Shown: positions 17,946 through 26,400 of the stretch, piece by piece | Layout of the letters: each line of letters opens with the position of its first letter | How positions within the stretch are numbered: position 1 is the stretch's first letter | Origin: Pseudomonas sp. S31 | Lineage (GTDB): Bacteria; Pseudomonadota; Gammaproteobacteria; Pseudomonadales; Pseudomonadaceae | DNA: 64,000 bases | Assembly: GCF_016648105.1 (NCBI RefSeq) | Contig: NZ_JACVVE010000017.1 | Span: 1-64,000 of the forward strand | Reading direction: 5' to 3' | Translations under genes and position numbers: made by a program | The notes under the pieces: generated by a model | The model's database searches: none | Told to the model about the DNA's origin: nothing | The model's input: only the letters and a program-made list of their open reading frames with translations

Positions 17946-18776
17946 CTACTTCAGATCCACATTCAGGCTCGGCGTACCAAACGCTGCCAAGGACGCATTG
18001 GAGCCTGCGAAGTAGCCACTCCAGAAGTACTGCAGCTGCTCCATGGTCTTGCCCGAGCGATAGGCGTGCTTGACGTCCTTGGTCACCAGCCCGGCCCCCG
18101 CCACGTACACCCGCGCACCTTGCAGATCGGCGAACAACTGACGCTCCCCTACCCGCTTGAGCTCGGCCTGGGGATCGAGGTCGCGGATCCGGTTGTTGGC
18201 GTAGAAGCTACCGAAATCGCTGTTTTCCAGCATGTCAGAGAGCAGCAGGATCACGCGTTCGTCGGCAGGACGGGTCGCCAGGTCCTGGCCAATGTCACGC
18301 AACGAGTGGAAGATCTCGCTGCGCGGAATGTCTTCGCTGGCCTCGCGCAGGGCCTGCACGAACACCTGGCCGAACTTCTTCTGCAAGAACGCCTGCTGTT
18401 GCGCCACGCACTTGTCGAAGGTACGCAGCGATTGCATGCCGACATCGTCGCGGACCTTGCCCGCCAGCGGCGCATTCAACTCGCCGGCGAAGCGCAGCTG
18501 CATGTATTGCCCCGGCACGAAGGCCGAGAAGCTGTACAGGCGCAGCTTGTCGCCGGGGCCAATGAAGCGGTTGATCTGGGCCCAGGCAGCCTTCTGGATG
18601 CTCTCGGGCATGGGGATGGTCTGGTCGACGATCACCGTCAGCTCACGGCCAGAACCGGGCTGGCGGAAAGCGTCGGCCTTGGCGTAGGCATAGCAGTCGG
18701 GAATGTCGTTGCGCTCCCCTGCCTGCGCCACCGCAGGCAGGCAGAACAACAGGGCGATCAGTAGCTTGAGTTTCAT
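17946..18776 (-). CDS. Secreted vWA-like protein, third gene of envelope operon
   Basis: A 276-residue exported protein with a signal peptide (about residues 1-19, ending AQA). The fold looks like a von Willebrand A domain: RELTVIVDQT in the position of the first MIDAS strand, a central amphipathic helix, and VILLLSDMLENSDFG supplying a later metal-site aspartate. The first motif reads D-Q-T rather than DxSxS, so metal binding is doubtful. Its ATG follows directly after the stop of the upstream membrane-protein gene, implying coupling. No specific family is recognised; function is unknown. Confidence 0.75.
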   Translation of the reverse strand: MKLKLLIALLFCLPAVAQAGERNDIPDCYAYAKADAFRQPGSGRELTVIVDQTIPMPESIQKAAWAQINRFIGPGDKLRLYSFSAFVPGQYMQLRFAGELNAPLAGKVRDDVGMQSLRTFDKCVAQQQAFLQKKFGQVFVQALREASEDIPRSEIFHSLRDIGQDLATRPADERVILLLSDMLENSDFGSFYANNRIRDLDPQAELKRVGERQLFADLQGARVYVAGAGLVTKDVKHAYRSGKTMEQLQYFWSGYFAGSNASLAAFGTPSLNVDLK

Positions 18777-20348
18777 TCAGACGCCTTCGAAATCTTTGAG
18801 CACCTGCTGTTCGGCGCGTAGCGCGAGCACCGCCACCTCGTCGTAGCCCTTGGTCTGGCAGACCTTGCGCAATTGCTCCTCGCTGTAGACGGTCAGATCC
18901 TTGTTGCGCAGGGCGTCCAGCGGCGTGGCGGCAGCAGCCGGCGCCGGTTGCTCGACGGGCTGCGACAACGGCTCGCTTACCGCCAGGGGCGCCGGCGCAG
19001 GCTGCGCGACAGGCTGGGGCGCGGCGGCCTTGGCCACCTGCGGCGCCTCGGCGGCCACTGAGCGGTGGGTGGTGTCGGCCTGCTTGCGGCGCACGTAGGC
19101 GTTGAAGTCGCGGCTTTGCGCGCCGCTGATGGCCACGGCCACCTCTGGGTCGGTGGTCGGGCGACGCGACAGCTTCAGCTGCAGCATGCGCAGCTTGTGG
19201 TCGGCGTGCGCGCTGATCTTGATGCGCTGGGTTTCCATCCAGCGCTCGAGCTCGGCGGCGTTGTTGAATTTGTGGGTGTATTCCCAGGCCTTCTTCGACT
19301 CGATCCCGGCAAAGCCGAAGATCGATGCCAGCCAGACGCTCACCGCCTGGATGGCGATGTAGATCACCGAGAGTACGACGAAGGTGATCAGCGAGGCGCT
19401 GCGGATGGCGTCCATCTTGTCGGTCAGGGTGCTGTCGCTGGCCTGCTGGTTCAACGTGGCCGACTCGTCGGGCAGCTCGAACGGGCTGGCGCTGGTCTCG
19501 GCGCTCTGCTGGGCGAAGACGTCGGGGTTGCCGACCATCTCGGTCTCGATGCTCTTGAGCTGGTAGGCGCGGATGCCGAAGGCAGCGCAGGCCATGATCA
19601 CCACCACCAGGGCACAGCCGATGATCCAGCCACGCTTGGGGGTGACGGTGTGGTTGGTGTTGAGGCGATTGAGGATGCGGGTGTAATCCTTGGCCTCGGC
19701 ATCGGTGTAGGTATCTTCGATGCCGACCACTCGTTGCATCTTGAGTGCCTGGTTGCCGCGCTCTGGGTCGCTCTCCCACCAATGACGGGCTTTGCTCACC
19801 AGGGTGTTGTGGTGAATTGCGCGCCCGGCAGCCTCGGCAAAGCCTGCGGAAATGATCGACAGCAGGAACGCAGCCATCCAGCCCAGGTAGGTCTGGTCAT
19901 TGCTGGACAGGTTCTGGTTAATGAACGGCACCAACACATAGGCGAAGCCCACCGCTTCGAACAGGATCAGGAGGAATACCAGCACCAATACCCAAATTGG
20001 CCGCTCTCGCCGATCACTTTCGCCAATGGTGGCCAGATAGGACTGACATTTTTTGTAGGAGTCGGAGGTCTTGCCGCCGACGTCCTGGTAGTAGTCGTAG
20101 TAGTCGTTGCACAGCGAGGTTTCGCTGAGCAGCCACTTGTGGTCGTCGGTGCTGGTGTTCTTGCGCGCCAGGCGGGCCACCGTGCCGATCAGCGGCAGTC
20201 CATGCCAGGCACGCATGACGAAGTACGCCACCTGCTCCCAGTAGACCTTGATGGCGATGATGGCCAGCAGCGTCGACAGCACGGCGCCGCTGATCAGCTT
20301 GTTGGCCCATACCAGGGCCATCAAGGCGTTGAAACTGAACTCTTGCAT
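18777..20348 (-). CDS. Polytopic membrane protein, second gene of envelope operon
   Basis: A 523-residue inner-membrane protein of no family I recognise. Hydrophobic segments lie at about residues 18-37, 117-142, 152-175, 238-261 and 321-349. A soluble loop rich in Tyr, Asp and Ser follows the first segment (LCNDYYDYYQDVGGKTSDSYKKC). A Pro/Ala-rich linker at about 440-485 leads to a short C-terminal helix. It lies 15 bp after the OmpA-like gene and directly abuts the vWA gene. It is not a MotA/TolQ homologue by eye. Confidence 0.75.
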   Translation of the reverse strand: MQEFSFNALMALVWANKLISGAVLSTLLAIIAIKVYWEQVAYFVMRAWHGLPLIGTVARLARKNTSTDDHKWLLSETSLCNDYYDYYQDVGGKTSDSYKKCQSYLATIGESDRRERPIWVLVLVFLLILFEAVGFAYVLVPFINQNLSSNDQTYLGWMAAFLLSIISAGFAEAAGRAIHHNTLVSKARHWWESDPERGNQALKMQRVVGIEDTYTDAEAKDYTRILNRLNTNHTVTPKRGWIIGCALVVVIMACAAFGIRAYQLKSIETEMVGNPDVFAQQSAETSASPFELPDESATLNQQASDSTLTDKMDAIRSASLITFVVLSVIYIAIQAVSVWLASIFGFAGIESKKAWEYTHKFNNAAELERWMETQRIKISAHADHKLRMLQLKLSRRPTTDPEVAVAISGAQSRDFNAYVRRKQADTTHRSVAAEAPQVAKAAAPQPVAQPAPAPLAVSEPLSQPVEQPAPAAAATPLDALRNKDLTVYSEEQLRKVCQTKGYDEVAVLALRAEQQVLKDFEGV

Positions 20349-20363
20349 CTCTAATCCCTTGTG

Positions 20364-21872
20364 TCAGGTACGAACCGGTACGAACCGGGCGGTATAGGTT
20401 TCGCCATTGCGCAGTGGGTAGAACAAGGCGCCTTCGGTGGCCTGCGCGCTGCCTTTGCTGAACACCACGTCCATGCACGACACCGGCGCCTGCGGATCCT
20501 TGAGGAAGACCCGGTAGAGCACCCGGTCCTCGCCTTCGTAGGTGTTGGCCACCGCGTCGGCCTTGACCAGCGCCTTGCGGTTGCCCTGGCTGTAGTCGGT
20601 GACGACCTGGATGAACGGCTGGCGGTCGACGGCGGCATCGACGCGCAGGATCGACACCGGCGAGATGGTCACCAGGTGGCCGTTGACCGTCTGTGCCCAG
20701 ACGCGGTTGTTGTAGCCTGGCAGGTAGTCGGTGGTCGGGTGGGTGTCGAGGGCCTGGCCACTGGCCAGGTTGATCACCTTGCCACTCTCGCGGGGTTGGT
20801 CGGCCTCGCAACTGCTGACCGGGATGCTGCTGGCATAGGCTGAGGAGATCAGCGAGAAGCCGCCGGACTTGGGCGTGATGGTCTGGCCCAGTGTCCACTG
20901 GCTGGCACTCACCGCCGTGCCGCCGAAATCGACCACGGGGCCGGTATGCGGCGTGAATGTCGGCTTGCCGGGCTTGGCCTTGGCGACGCTTTCGCTGGCG
21001 ACCGGCGTGCTGGACTTGGCGGGCTTGGCAGCCTGCTCGGCGACCGCTGGCTTGCTGCGGCGGACTGGGGCCTTCACCACCGTGGCGGTACCATGAGCAA
21101 GATACTTGGGGTTGTTCTGCTCGGCATTGACCCGCTTGACCAGGGTCGCGGTGTCGTTGACCTCGACGAACTCGACCCGACGGTTCTTGCCACGCTGCAG
21201 CGGGTCGGCGTTGTCGGCGATCGGCCGTGATGCCCCGGCGCCCTGGAAGTACATGCGCTGGGGTGCGATGCCCTGCTCGGCGAGGATGCTGGCCACGGCA
21301 CGGGCGCGGCGCTCGGACAGCTGCTGGTTGAAGCTGGCGTTGCCGGTGGCGTCGGTGTGGCCGACCACCAGGATCGCCGTCTGGCGCTGGCCGGTGAAGG
21401 CACTGGCGAGTTTGCGGACCTGCCGCTCGCCCTCGGCGCTGAGTTGCGCGCTACCGACCGGGAACATGCCCTGGTCCTGCACCTGGGCGACGAAGCCCGC
21501 CTCCTGGGGCGCGGCACTGGCCGTGGCGGCCGGGGTGTTGAGGGTCTCGACGTCGAGCTTCAGGTGCTCTTCCTCAGCCAACCGCTGCAGGCGGTCGATA
21601 CGATCCTTGTAGGCTAATGCAGCGCCGCAGCCAGCAGCTGCGCCCAACAGCGCACCGCCGATGATGGCACCGTCGCCCTTGTTGCTCAGGGCGCCAGCCG
21701 CCGCGCCGGTCAGGGCGCCCAGGGTACCGCCGACCAGGCAGTTGGTGGTGCGGCTGTGGGAGCGCGAAAACTCTTCGACACTGGCGCAACCGCTGACACC
21801 AACGGCGATCGCCACGGCCAGGGCGGTTCCACGTAGGTTGGGGCTACGCAGGGAAAGCGATGAAGGTGACAA
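20364..21872 (-). CDS. OmpA-family lipoprotein with glycine zipper, first gene of envelope operon
   Basis: A 502-residue outer-membrane lipoprotein. A signal peptide ends in the lipobox VSGC. A glycine-zipper segment (GGTLGALTGAAAGALSNKG) follows. A peptidoglycan-binding OmpA domain spans about residues 135-245, with the VGHTDATGNASFNQQLSERRA block and its conserved Asp/Arg. The C-terminal 250 residues match nothing I know. The start is TTG at 21870-21872, supported by AGGAGA seven bases upstream. It leads the operon with the membrane and vWA proteins, suggesting an envelope-spanning assembly. Confidence 0.82.
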   Translation of the reverse strand: MSPSSLSLRSPNLRGTALAVAIAVGVSGCASVEEFSRSHSRTTNCLVGGTLGALTGAAAGALSNKGDGAIIGGALLGAAAGCGAALAYKDRIDRLQRLAEEEHLKLDVETLNTPAATASAAPQEAGFVAQVQDQGMFPVGSAQLSAEGERQVRKLASAFTGQRQTAILVVGHTDATGNASFNQQLSERRARAVASILAEQGIAPQRMYFQGAGASRPIADNADPLQRGKNRRVEFVEVNDTATLVKRVNAEQNNPKYLAHGTATVVKAPVRRSKPAVAEQAAKPAKSSTPVASESVAKAKPGKPTFTPHTGPVVDFGGTAVSASQWTLGQTITPKSGGFSLISSAYASSIPVSSCEADQPRESGKVINLASGQALDTHPTTDYLPGYNNRVWAQTVNGHLVTISPVSILRVDAAVDRQPFIQVVTDYSQGNRKALVKADAVANTYEGEDRVLYRVFLKDPQAPVSCMDVVFSKGSAQATEGALFYPLRNGETYTARFVPVRT

Positions 21873-21949
21873 ACCGGTCTCCTGAGAATATCCATGCGCT
21901 CAGGGGGACCAACAGGCAGAGACTGCTGGTTGTCGTTCATCCCTGAACG

Positions 21950-21971
21950 AAAAATGCCGCATTGGGGCGGC
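21950..21971 (-). terminator. Intrinsic terminator of the HTH module
   Basis: Read on the minus strand, stem GCCGC/GCGGC with loop CCCAAT is followed by five or more T. It lies about 75 bp after the stop at 22047. Confidence 0.55.
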
Positions 21972-22046
21972 TAAAGTGCGGCGGATTTCATCACAGCGAT
22001 GATGCCATTTCAATATTATTTGGCCGCATCCAAGTGGTGAGTCGAC

Positions 22047-22415
22047 TCAGGCCTCTTCGGGATAGCTGTACTCGAACACCCGAACCACCTCGGAAGCATG
22101 CCAGGACGCCGCTTCCATGCCATCGACCGGGCCGGAGAAGCGGCCCAGGCGCTCGACGCACTCGAAAAAGCCAGTACGCGGCAGGCGGCTGGCGCCCTGG
22201 CTGATGACCAGGGAGCTGCGCAGCGGTTGCTCGGCGCGGGCATCGAGCAGCGCCAGGTATTCCAGCGCGGCCGTAAGCGTCTGCATCGCCGGCGTGGGCA
22301 GCTGCAGCCGCTCCAGCAGCGCTCGATAGGTCAGCAAGTGGCGTTGACGGCGGGCCAGGTCAAGCTCGTCCAGCAGGCTCTGCCAATGCTGACGGCTGAT
22401 CCTGACCTGGCTCAT
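22047..22415 (-). CDS. Hypothetical protein, partner of HTH regulator
   Basis: A 122-residue soluble protein with no family I recognise. The N-terminal half is helical (LLDELDLARRQRHLLTYRALLERL); the C-terminal half is mixed. Its ATG overlaps the upstream HTH gene's stop as ATGA, so the pair is translated together. The antitoxin-first order of many toxin-antitoxin modules would make this the toxin, but nothing in the sequence shows toxicity. Confidence 0.7.
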   Translation of the reverse strand: MSQVRISRQHWQSLLDELDLARRQRHLLTYRALLERLQLPTPAMQTLTAALEYLALLDARAEQPLRSSLVISQGASRLPRTGFFECVERLGRFSGPVDGMEAASWHASEVVRVFEYSYPEEA

Positions 22416-22750
22416 GACGGCTCGCTCCAGCCGGCCACACCCAGGTGCCAGGCCAAGGCACGGCGGATGGCGGCATCCGGCTGGCGCTCGCCCGATTCGA
22501 TCATGGCCAGGTAGGCCGGGCTGACACCGACGTTGCGTGCCAGTTGCTCGGGCGCGATGCCCTTGGCCTGGCGCAACTGCGCCACTTCACTGAACGACGG
22601 CAGGCTGAGCGCCTCGCTCGAAGCCGCCGGTTCGTCTGCCTCGACCACTGCAGGCGCCTGCCCTGCCGCCTTGAGCAAGGCCTGATACTGCTCCCAGGGA
22701 ACGACTGCGTACTCCGGCTGACCGTCCCGGCTGATGACCTGAATACCCAT
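22412..22750 (-). CDS. XRE-type HTH regulator with Phd-like N-terminus
   Basis: A 112-residue regulator. The first 30 residues (MGIQVISRDGQPEYAVVPWEQY...) look like the start of a Phd/YefM antitoxin, and the C-terminal third is an XRE-like helix-turn-helix (LRQAKGIAPEQLARNVGVSPAYLAMIESGERQP). ATG at 22750 is preferred over GTG at 22756 because GAGGGGG lies five bases before it. A perfect palindrome (22790-22806) overlies the predicted transcription start, consistent with autorepression. It is followed with ATGA overlap by a 122-residue partner. Confidence 0.82.
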   Translation of the reverse strand: MGIQVISRDGQPEYAVVPWEQYQALLKAAGQAPAVVEADEPAASSEALSLPSFSEVAQLRQAKGIAPEQLARNVGVSPAYLAMIESGERQPDAAIRRALAWHLGVAGWSEPS

Positions 22751-22789
22751 TACCACCCCCTCACGTAGGCCTGCGGCATGTAATCCGTA

Positions 22790-22814
22790 GGCATAATCCT
22801 TATGCCAATTATAT
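22790..22814 (-). promoter_or_regulatory. Promoter and palindromic operator of HTH module
   Basis: On the minus strand TATAAT (22809-22814) is followed by the perfect 7+3+7 palindrome GGCATAA-N3-TTATGCC (22790-22806), which covers the expected transcription start near 22802. The layout is typical of autorepressed HTH modules. Confidence 0.65.
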
Positions 22815-22850
22815 TACCAAGCGCGGGAGTCTGTGCAGCTCAAGGCAAAT

Positions 22851-23291
22851 TCAGCGGGTGTTGCGTTCCAGACGCAGGGCTTCCGGGGTGTCCGGCAGGC
22901 GCTCCACCACGCGCAGACGCTCCGGTGCCTGGCTGTCGCGCCAGGCCTTGAAGCGCGCCAGTTCGTCGGCCACGGTCTTGAGCACCCAGCCCAGCACGGC
23001 GATGTCGTCGAGGAAACCGACGCCCAGCAACCAGTCGGGGATCGCGTCGATGGGGCTGACGAAATACAGCAGGCCGGCAACAATGGTCACCAGCGCCTTG
23101 GGGCTGATGGCCCGGTACTCACCGCGCCACCAAGCCAGGCACAGCGACTGCAGCAGCCGCACATCGTCACGCAGCTGGCCGAGCCGCGGGCCCTTGCGGG
23201 CCACGGCGAACAGCAAGGCCGGCAACCGCCCACGGCTGAGCAGACGCTCGGCCAGGGGCAGGAAACGGGCGAAATTCCAAGGTGCGCTCAT
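22851..23291 (-). CDS. YkvA/DUF1232 family membrane protein
   Basis: A 146-residue protein with the DUF1232 signature LLYFVSPIDAIPDWLLGVGFLDDIAVLGW at about residues 75-103, followed by a helical, charged tail. The family is widespread but of unknown function. The signature forms one or two membrane segments. A pair of DnaA-box sequences lies 20 bp upstream of the start. Confidence 0.85.
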   Translation of the reverse strand: MSAPWNFARFLPLAERLLSRGRLPALLFAVARKGPRLGQLRDDVRLLQSLCLAWWRGEYRAISPKALVTIVAGLLYFVSPIDAIPDWLLGVGFLDDIAVLGWVLKTVADELARFKAWRDSQAPERLRVVERLPDTPEALRLERNTR

Positions 23292-23310
23292 GGGGCCTCC
23301 AACAGCGAGA

Positions 23311-23337
23311 GGTTATCCACATTTATTGTGGATAACC
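23311..23337. promoter_or_regulatory. Inverted pair of perfect DnaA boxes
   Basis: TTATCCACA at 23313-23321 and TGTGGATAA at 23327-23335 are two perfect DnaA boxes in inverted orientation, together an 11+5+11 palindrome. They sit 20-46 bp upstream of the ykvA-like start, so DnaA could influence that promoter; alternatively the palindrome acts as an RNA hairpin. Confidence 0.6.
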
Positions 23338-23494
23338 TTGTGAACAGGGCGAATTTTCCGACGTCATGTGCCCACGAGGCAAGGGCCCCGGTCAGATCGG
23401 GCGTTTTTTACACAGCCGTTTCAAGGCTCGCAAACGTTTTGATGCCAGGTCGCATTGGCTAGGACCACCCAGGCCCGGCCAGGTTCGTTCCGGC

Positions 23495-23532
23495 AAAAAC
23501 GACAACGCCCCGCCGAGGCGGGGCGTTGTCGG
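23495..23532 (-). terminator. Intrinsic terminator of the FKBP gene
   Basis: Stem GACAACGCCCCGCC/GGCGGGGCGTTGTC is a perfect 14 bp with a 3-4 base loop, followed on the minus strand by five U (23495-23499). It lies just past the FKBP stop. Confidence 0.9.
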
Positions 23533-23546
23533 CAAGGCCGGGCGTG

Positions 23547-24302
23547 TTACTTGGCCGGCGCTTCGGCAGGTGCTTCGGCCGGGGCCGGGGCATCGCCCTG
23601 CAGCTGGGCCGGGTCCTTGATGCCGAGCAGTTCGAGGTCGAACACCAGCACCGAGTTGGCCGGGATCAGCGGGCTCGGGCTCTGGGCACCGTAGGCCAGG
23701 TCAGCCGGGATGTACAGCTTGTACTTCTCGCCAACGTGCATCAGTTGCAGGCCTTCGACCCAACCTGGGATCACGCCGCTGACCGGCAGGTCGATCGGAC
23801 TGCCGCGCTCGACGGAGCTGTCGAACACCTTGCCGTCGATCAGCTTGCCTTCGTAGTGGACGGTGACCACGTCGGTGGCCTTGGGCTGCGGGCCATCGGC
23901 CTTCTTGACCACTTCGTACTGCAGGCCCGAAGCGGTGGTGACCACGCCAGGCTTCTTGGCGTTTTCTTCGAGGAATTTCTTGCCGGCGCTAGAGGCTTCT
24001 TCGCTGGCCTTGGCCAGGCGCTCTTCGGCGCGCTTCTGCAGCGCGGTGAAGGCTTCAACCAACTCGTCGTCCTTGATGCGCTGTTCTTTCTTGCCGACAG
24101 CGTCTTCGATGCCAAGGGCTACCGCTTTCGAATCAAGGTCTTCCATGCCTTCCTGAGCCAGGCTCTTGCCCATGTTCAGGCCGATACCGTAGGAGGCTTT
24201 CTGTGCCGGAGTCTTCAGCTCGGGAGTGCTGGCCTGCTGATCGCAGCCAGCCAGTACCAGGCCTACCAGGGCAACCGCAGCCGCCAAACGATGCTGTTTC
24301 AT
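23547..24302 (-). CDS. fklB: FKBP-type peptidyl-prolyl isomerase, lipoprotein (FklB/Mip type)
   Basis: A 251-residue peptidyl-prolyl isomerase. Its lipobox LAGC puts the lipidated cysteine at residue 20. An N-terminal helical dimerisation region (about 30-130) precedes the FKBP domain (about 140-235), with VTVHYEGKLIDGKVFDSS, the VIPGWVEGLQLM block and LAYG. The C-terminus is a short Ala/Pro/Glu tail. ATG at 24302 is chosen because AAGGAA lies seven bases upstream and the signal sequence starts there; an upstream in-frame ATG would add eight residues. Expected to help fold envelope proteins. Confidence 0.92.
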   Translation of the reverse strand: MKQHRLAAAVALVGLVLAGCDQQASTPELKTPAQKASYGIGLNMGKSLAQEGMEDLDSKAVALGIEDAVGKKEQRIKDDELVEAFTALQKRAEERLAKASEEASSAGKKFLEENAKKPGVVTTASGLQYEVVKKADGPQPKATDVVTVHYEGKLIDGKVFDSSVERGSPIDLPVSGVIPGWVEGLQLMHVGEKYKLYIPADLAYGAQSPSPLIPANSVLVFDLELLGIKDPAQLQGDAPAPAEAPAEAPAK

Positions 24303-24528
24303 GCTATTTCCTTGTTCATGCGCCATAGGGGCAATCAGGGTAAAGCCGCGAGCTTAGCAGGCGGCCCTAACCAATGGCTACCGGCATAAGAGCGGGTTTG
24401 GGCCCATAAGTTCAGTACTTAAAAGCTTCTTCATGTGCAGGCCTGCAGCCACTGGCCAGTATTGACCCTTTGTGCCGGTTTCGCCCGTTGCGCCCGTTGA
24501 TTTATTCCATTGGCGCTGAGCAGCGAAT

Positions 24529-25461
24529 TCAAGGATAGAGGCCATCGCGATACTCCCCAGCCACCTCGCGCAACACCTCGCAGACCCACTGCCCCGGCAG
24601 GCTCTGCGCCAGGGCCGCGTTGCGGCAGATGCCTACAGAACCACCCGGCTCGCGCACGCCCAGGTCTAGCTCGGCCAGCTCGCCACGGCGCAGGTCGATG
24701 AGCACCGCATCGCGCGGCGCCACCCACACCGCGTCGCTACCCAGCAGGTAGCGCCGGCTGAGCGCCAGCGAGAGGGTTTCAAGGCGTTGCGCCGAGGGCT
24801 GGATGCCACATTGTACGAACAGGCTGTCGGCATGCTGGCGGATGGTGGTACCCGGCGGCGGCAGCACCTGCGGGTAACGGCCCAGCCTGCCCCGCTCCAC
24901 CGGCGTGCTGGCCAGCAGAGGGTGACCGGGGCGCACCACCAGGGCCATCGACTCGCTGTACAGATGCTCGAAGGACAGCCCCTGGATCTGCGGACTGTCG
25001 GTCATGCGCCCGACCACCAGCTCCAGCTCGCCCAGGTGCAACTGCCCCAGCAGTTGCGCGCTGACCCCGGTGACCACGCTGATCAGCAGCGCCTCGTGGC
25101 GCTGATGCAGGCGGCACAGAACCTCGGGCATGAGCAGGCTCTCGACGGTCGAGAGCACGCCGATGCGCACCTGCGATGGCGCCCGTGCCTCACCGCGCAG
25201 GCTGCTCACGCCATCACGCAGGGCTTGCACGCTGGGGCCGGCGTAGCGCATGAAGCGGGTCCCGGCGGGGGTCAGCTCGACGCCCTGGCGGCTGCGCTCG
25301 AACAGCCGCGTTTCGAGCAGGTCCTCGAGTTCCTTGAGCGTCTTGGAGATCGCCGGCTGGCTGATGGCGAGGATATCGGCGGCCCTGGCCAGGCTGCCCT
25401 GCCGGGCAATCTCCAGGAAGCACAGCAGGTGGCGGTACTTGATGCGGGTGTCGAGGTTCAT
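24529..25461 (-). CDS. LysR-family transcriptional regulator, PcaQ/GbpR-like
   Basis: A 310-residue LysR regulator. The N-terminal winged HTH contains SLARAADILAISQPAISKTLKELEDLLETRLFERSRQGVELTPAG. The effector-binding domain covers about residues 95-300. The opening TRIKYRHLLCFLEIARQGSLA resembles PcaQ-type regulators of aromatic and sugar-acid catabolism. It starts 9 bp after the AraC regulator, so both are on one transcript divergent from the transporter at 26849. Confidence 0.88.
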   Translation of the reverse strand: MNLDTRIKYRHLLCFLEIARQGSLARAADILAISQPAISKTLKELEDLLETRLFERSRQGVELTPAGTRFMRYAGPSVQALRDGVSSLRGEARAPSQVRIGVLSTVESLLMPEVLCRLHQRHEALLISVVTGVSAQLLGQLHLGELELVVGRMTDSPQIQGLSFEHLYSESMALVVRPGHPLLASTPVERGRLGRYPQVLPPPGTTIRQHADSLFVQCGIQPSAQRLETLSLALSRRYLLGSDAVWVAPRDAVLIDLRRGELAELDLGVREPGGSVGICRNAALAQSLPGQWVCEVLREVAGEYRDGLYP

Positions 25462-25470
25462 GCGGCAAGC

Positions 25471-26400
25471 TTACCGCATCGCCACCTGCGGCGTATCCGG
25501 GTCGCGCTGCTGGCGGCGGAATTGCCCCGGCGGCAGGCCGTGGATCTGCCGGAAGCGCCGGGAAAAGTAGGCCTCGTCGGCGAAGCCACAGAGCCGCGCC
25601 ACCTCGCCCACCGGGCGGCTGCCATTGAGCAGGTAGTTGCGCGCCGTGTGCATGCGCCGCTCCAGCACCAGCTCGCTGAAAGTCTTGCCGATCTCCTTGC
25701 GCAGCCAGTGGGTGAGGTAAGTCGGCGACAGGTAGGTGGCCGCCGCCACTTTGTGCAGGTTGAGGTCGGGATCGTCGATGTGCCGGCGCAGGTAGTCGCT
25801 CATGCGTCCCAGTGCCGCCCTGCGGCTGAGTTGCGCAGCATTGCTTTCGGCCAGTTCGCGCAGGGGTTCGGCGTACAGCCCGCAGACCTGGCCGATCAGT
25901 TGCAGCAGCAGGCCCTTGAGCACTTCACGGCTGCCGAACCGGCGGTTGCCATCGAGTTCGCGCATACGTTCGAGCAGCCGTCGCACCTCGGCGAAATCGA
26001 CGTCATCGAGGCAAAAATCCAGGTGTTCCTGGAAGCGAAACGGCGACAGCTCGGGGGCCTGCAGGATCGACACTTCCTCCAGGTCCATCGGGTCGCAGGC
26101 AAGGTGCGGCAGGAGGAACGTCTGGGCGAAGTTGATCACCACGAAATCACTGTCGGCCGGGTGCGGGATCACGTGGGCCCGGTGCGGCAGGATGAACGCC
26201 AGGGTGTTGCGCCGGAACGGGCGCTGCACGCTGCCAAGGTGCTGCACCGTGTCGCCACCGAGATTGACCTGGATCTGGAAATACTCGTGGCGATGCGGCG
26301 CGGTTTCGGCCGGGCGGCCGCGCTGGTCGCGGATGTGGAAATCCATCAGCTCGCTGCGCTGCTGCATGAGGTAGGTCGGGACCTCGTGCTTGGGGGGCAT
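25471..26400 (-). CDS. AraC-family transcriptional regulator
   Basis: A 309-residue regulator with an N-terminal cupin-like sensing domain (HRHEYFQIQVNLGG, about residues 35-110) and a C-terminal pair of HTH motifs (LHKVAAATYLSPTYLTHWLRKEIGKTF and VGEVARLCGFADEAYFSRRFRQIHGLPPGQFR). It leads a two-regulator transcript with LysR and is divergent from the transporter at 26849, so it most likely controls the transporter/FAA hydrolase/SDR/dehydrogenase cluster. Confidence 0.9.
   Translation of the reverse strand: MPPKHEVPTYLMQQRSELMDFHIRDQRGRPAETAPHRHEYFQIQVNLGGDTVQHLGSVQRPFRRNTLAFILPHRAHVIPHPADSDFVVINFAQTFLLPHLACDPMDLEEVSILQAPELSPFRFQEHLDFCLDDVDFAEVRRLLERMRELDGNRRFGSREVLKGLLLQLIGQVCGLYAEPLRELAESNAAQLSRRAALGRMSDYLRRHIDDPDLNLHKVAAATYLSPTYLTHWLRKEIGKTFSELVLERRMHTARNYLLNGSRPVGEVARLCGFADEAYFSRRFRQIHGLPPGQFRRQQRDPDTPQVAMR

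Noticed and set aside
17946..21872. The envelope operon considered as a Zorya-type defence system (MotA/OmpA-like proteins)
   Set aside because: The membrane protein is not MotA-like by eye, the OmpA protein is a lipoprotein rather than a MotB-type protein, and there is no helicase or nuclease gene beside them.
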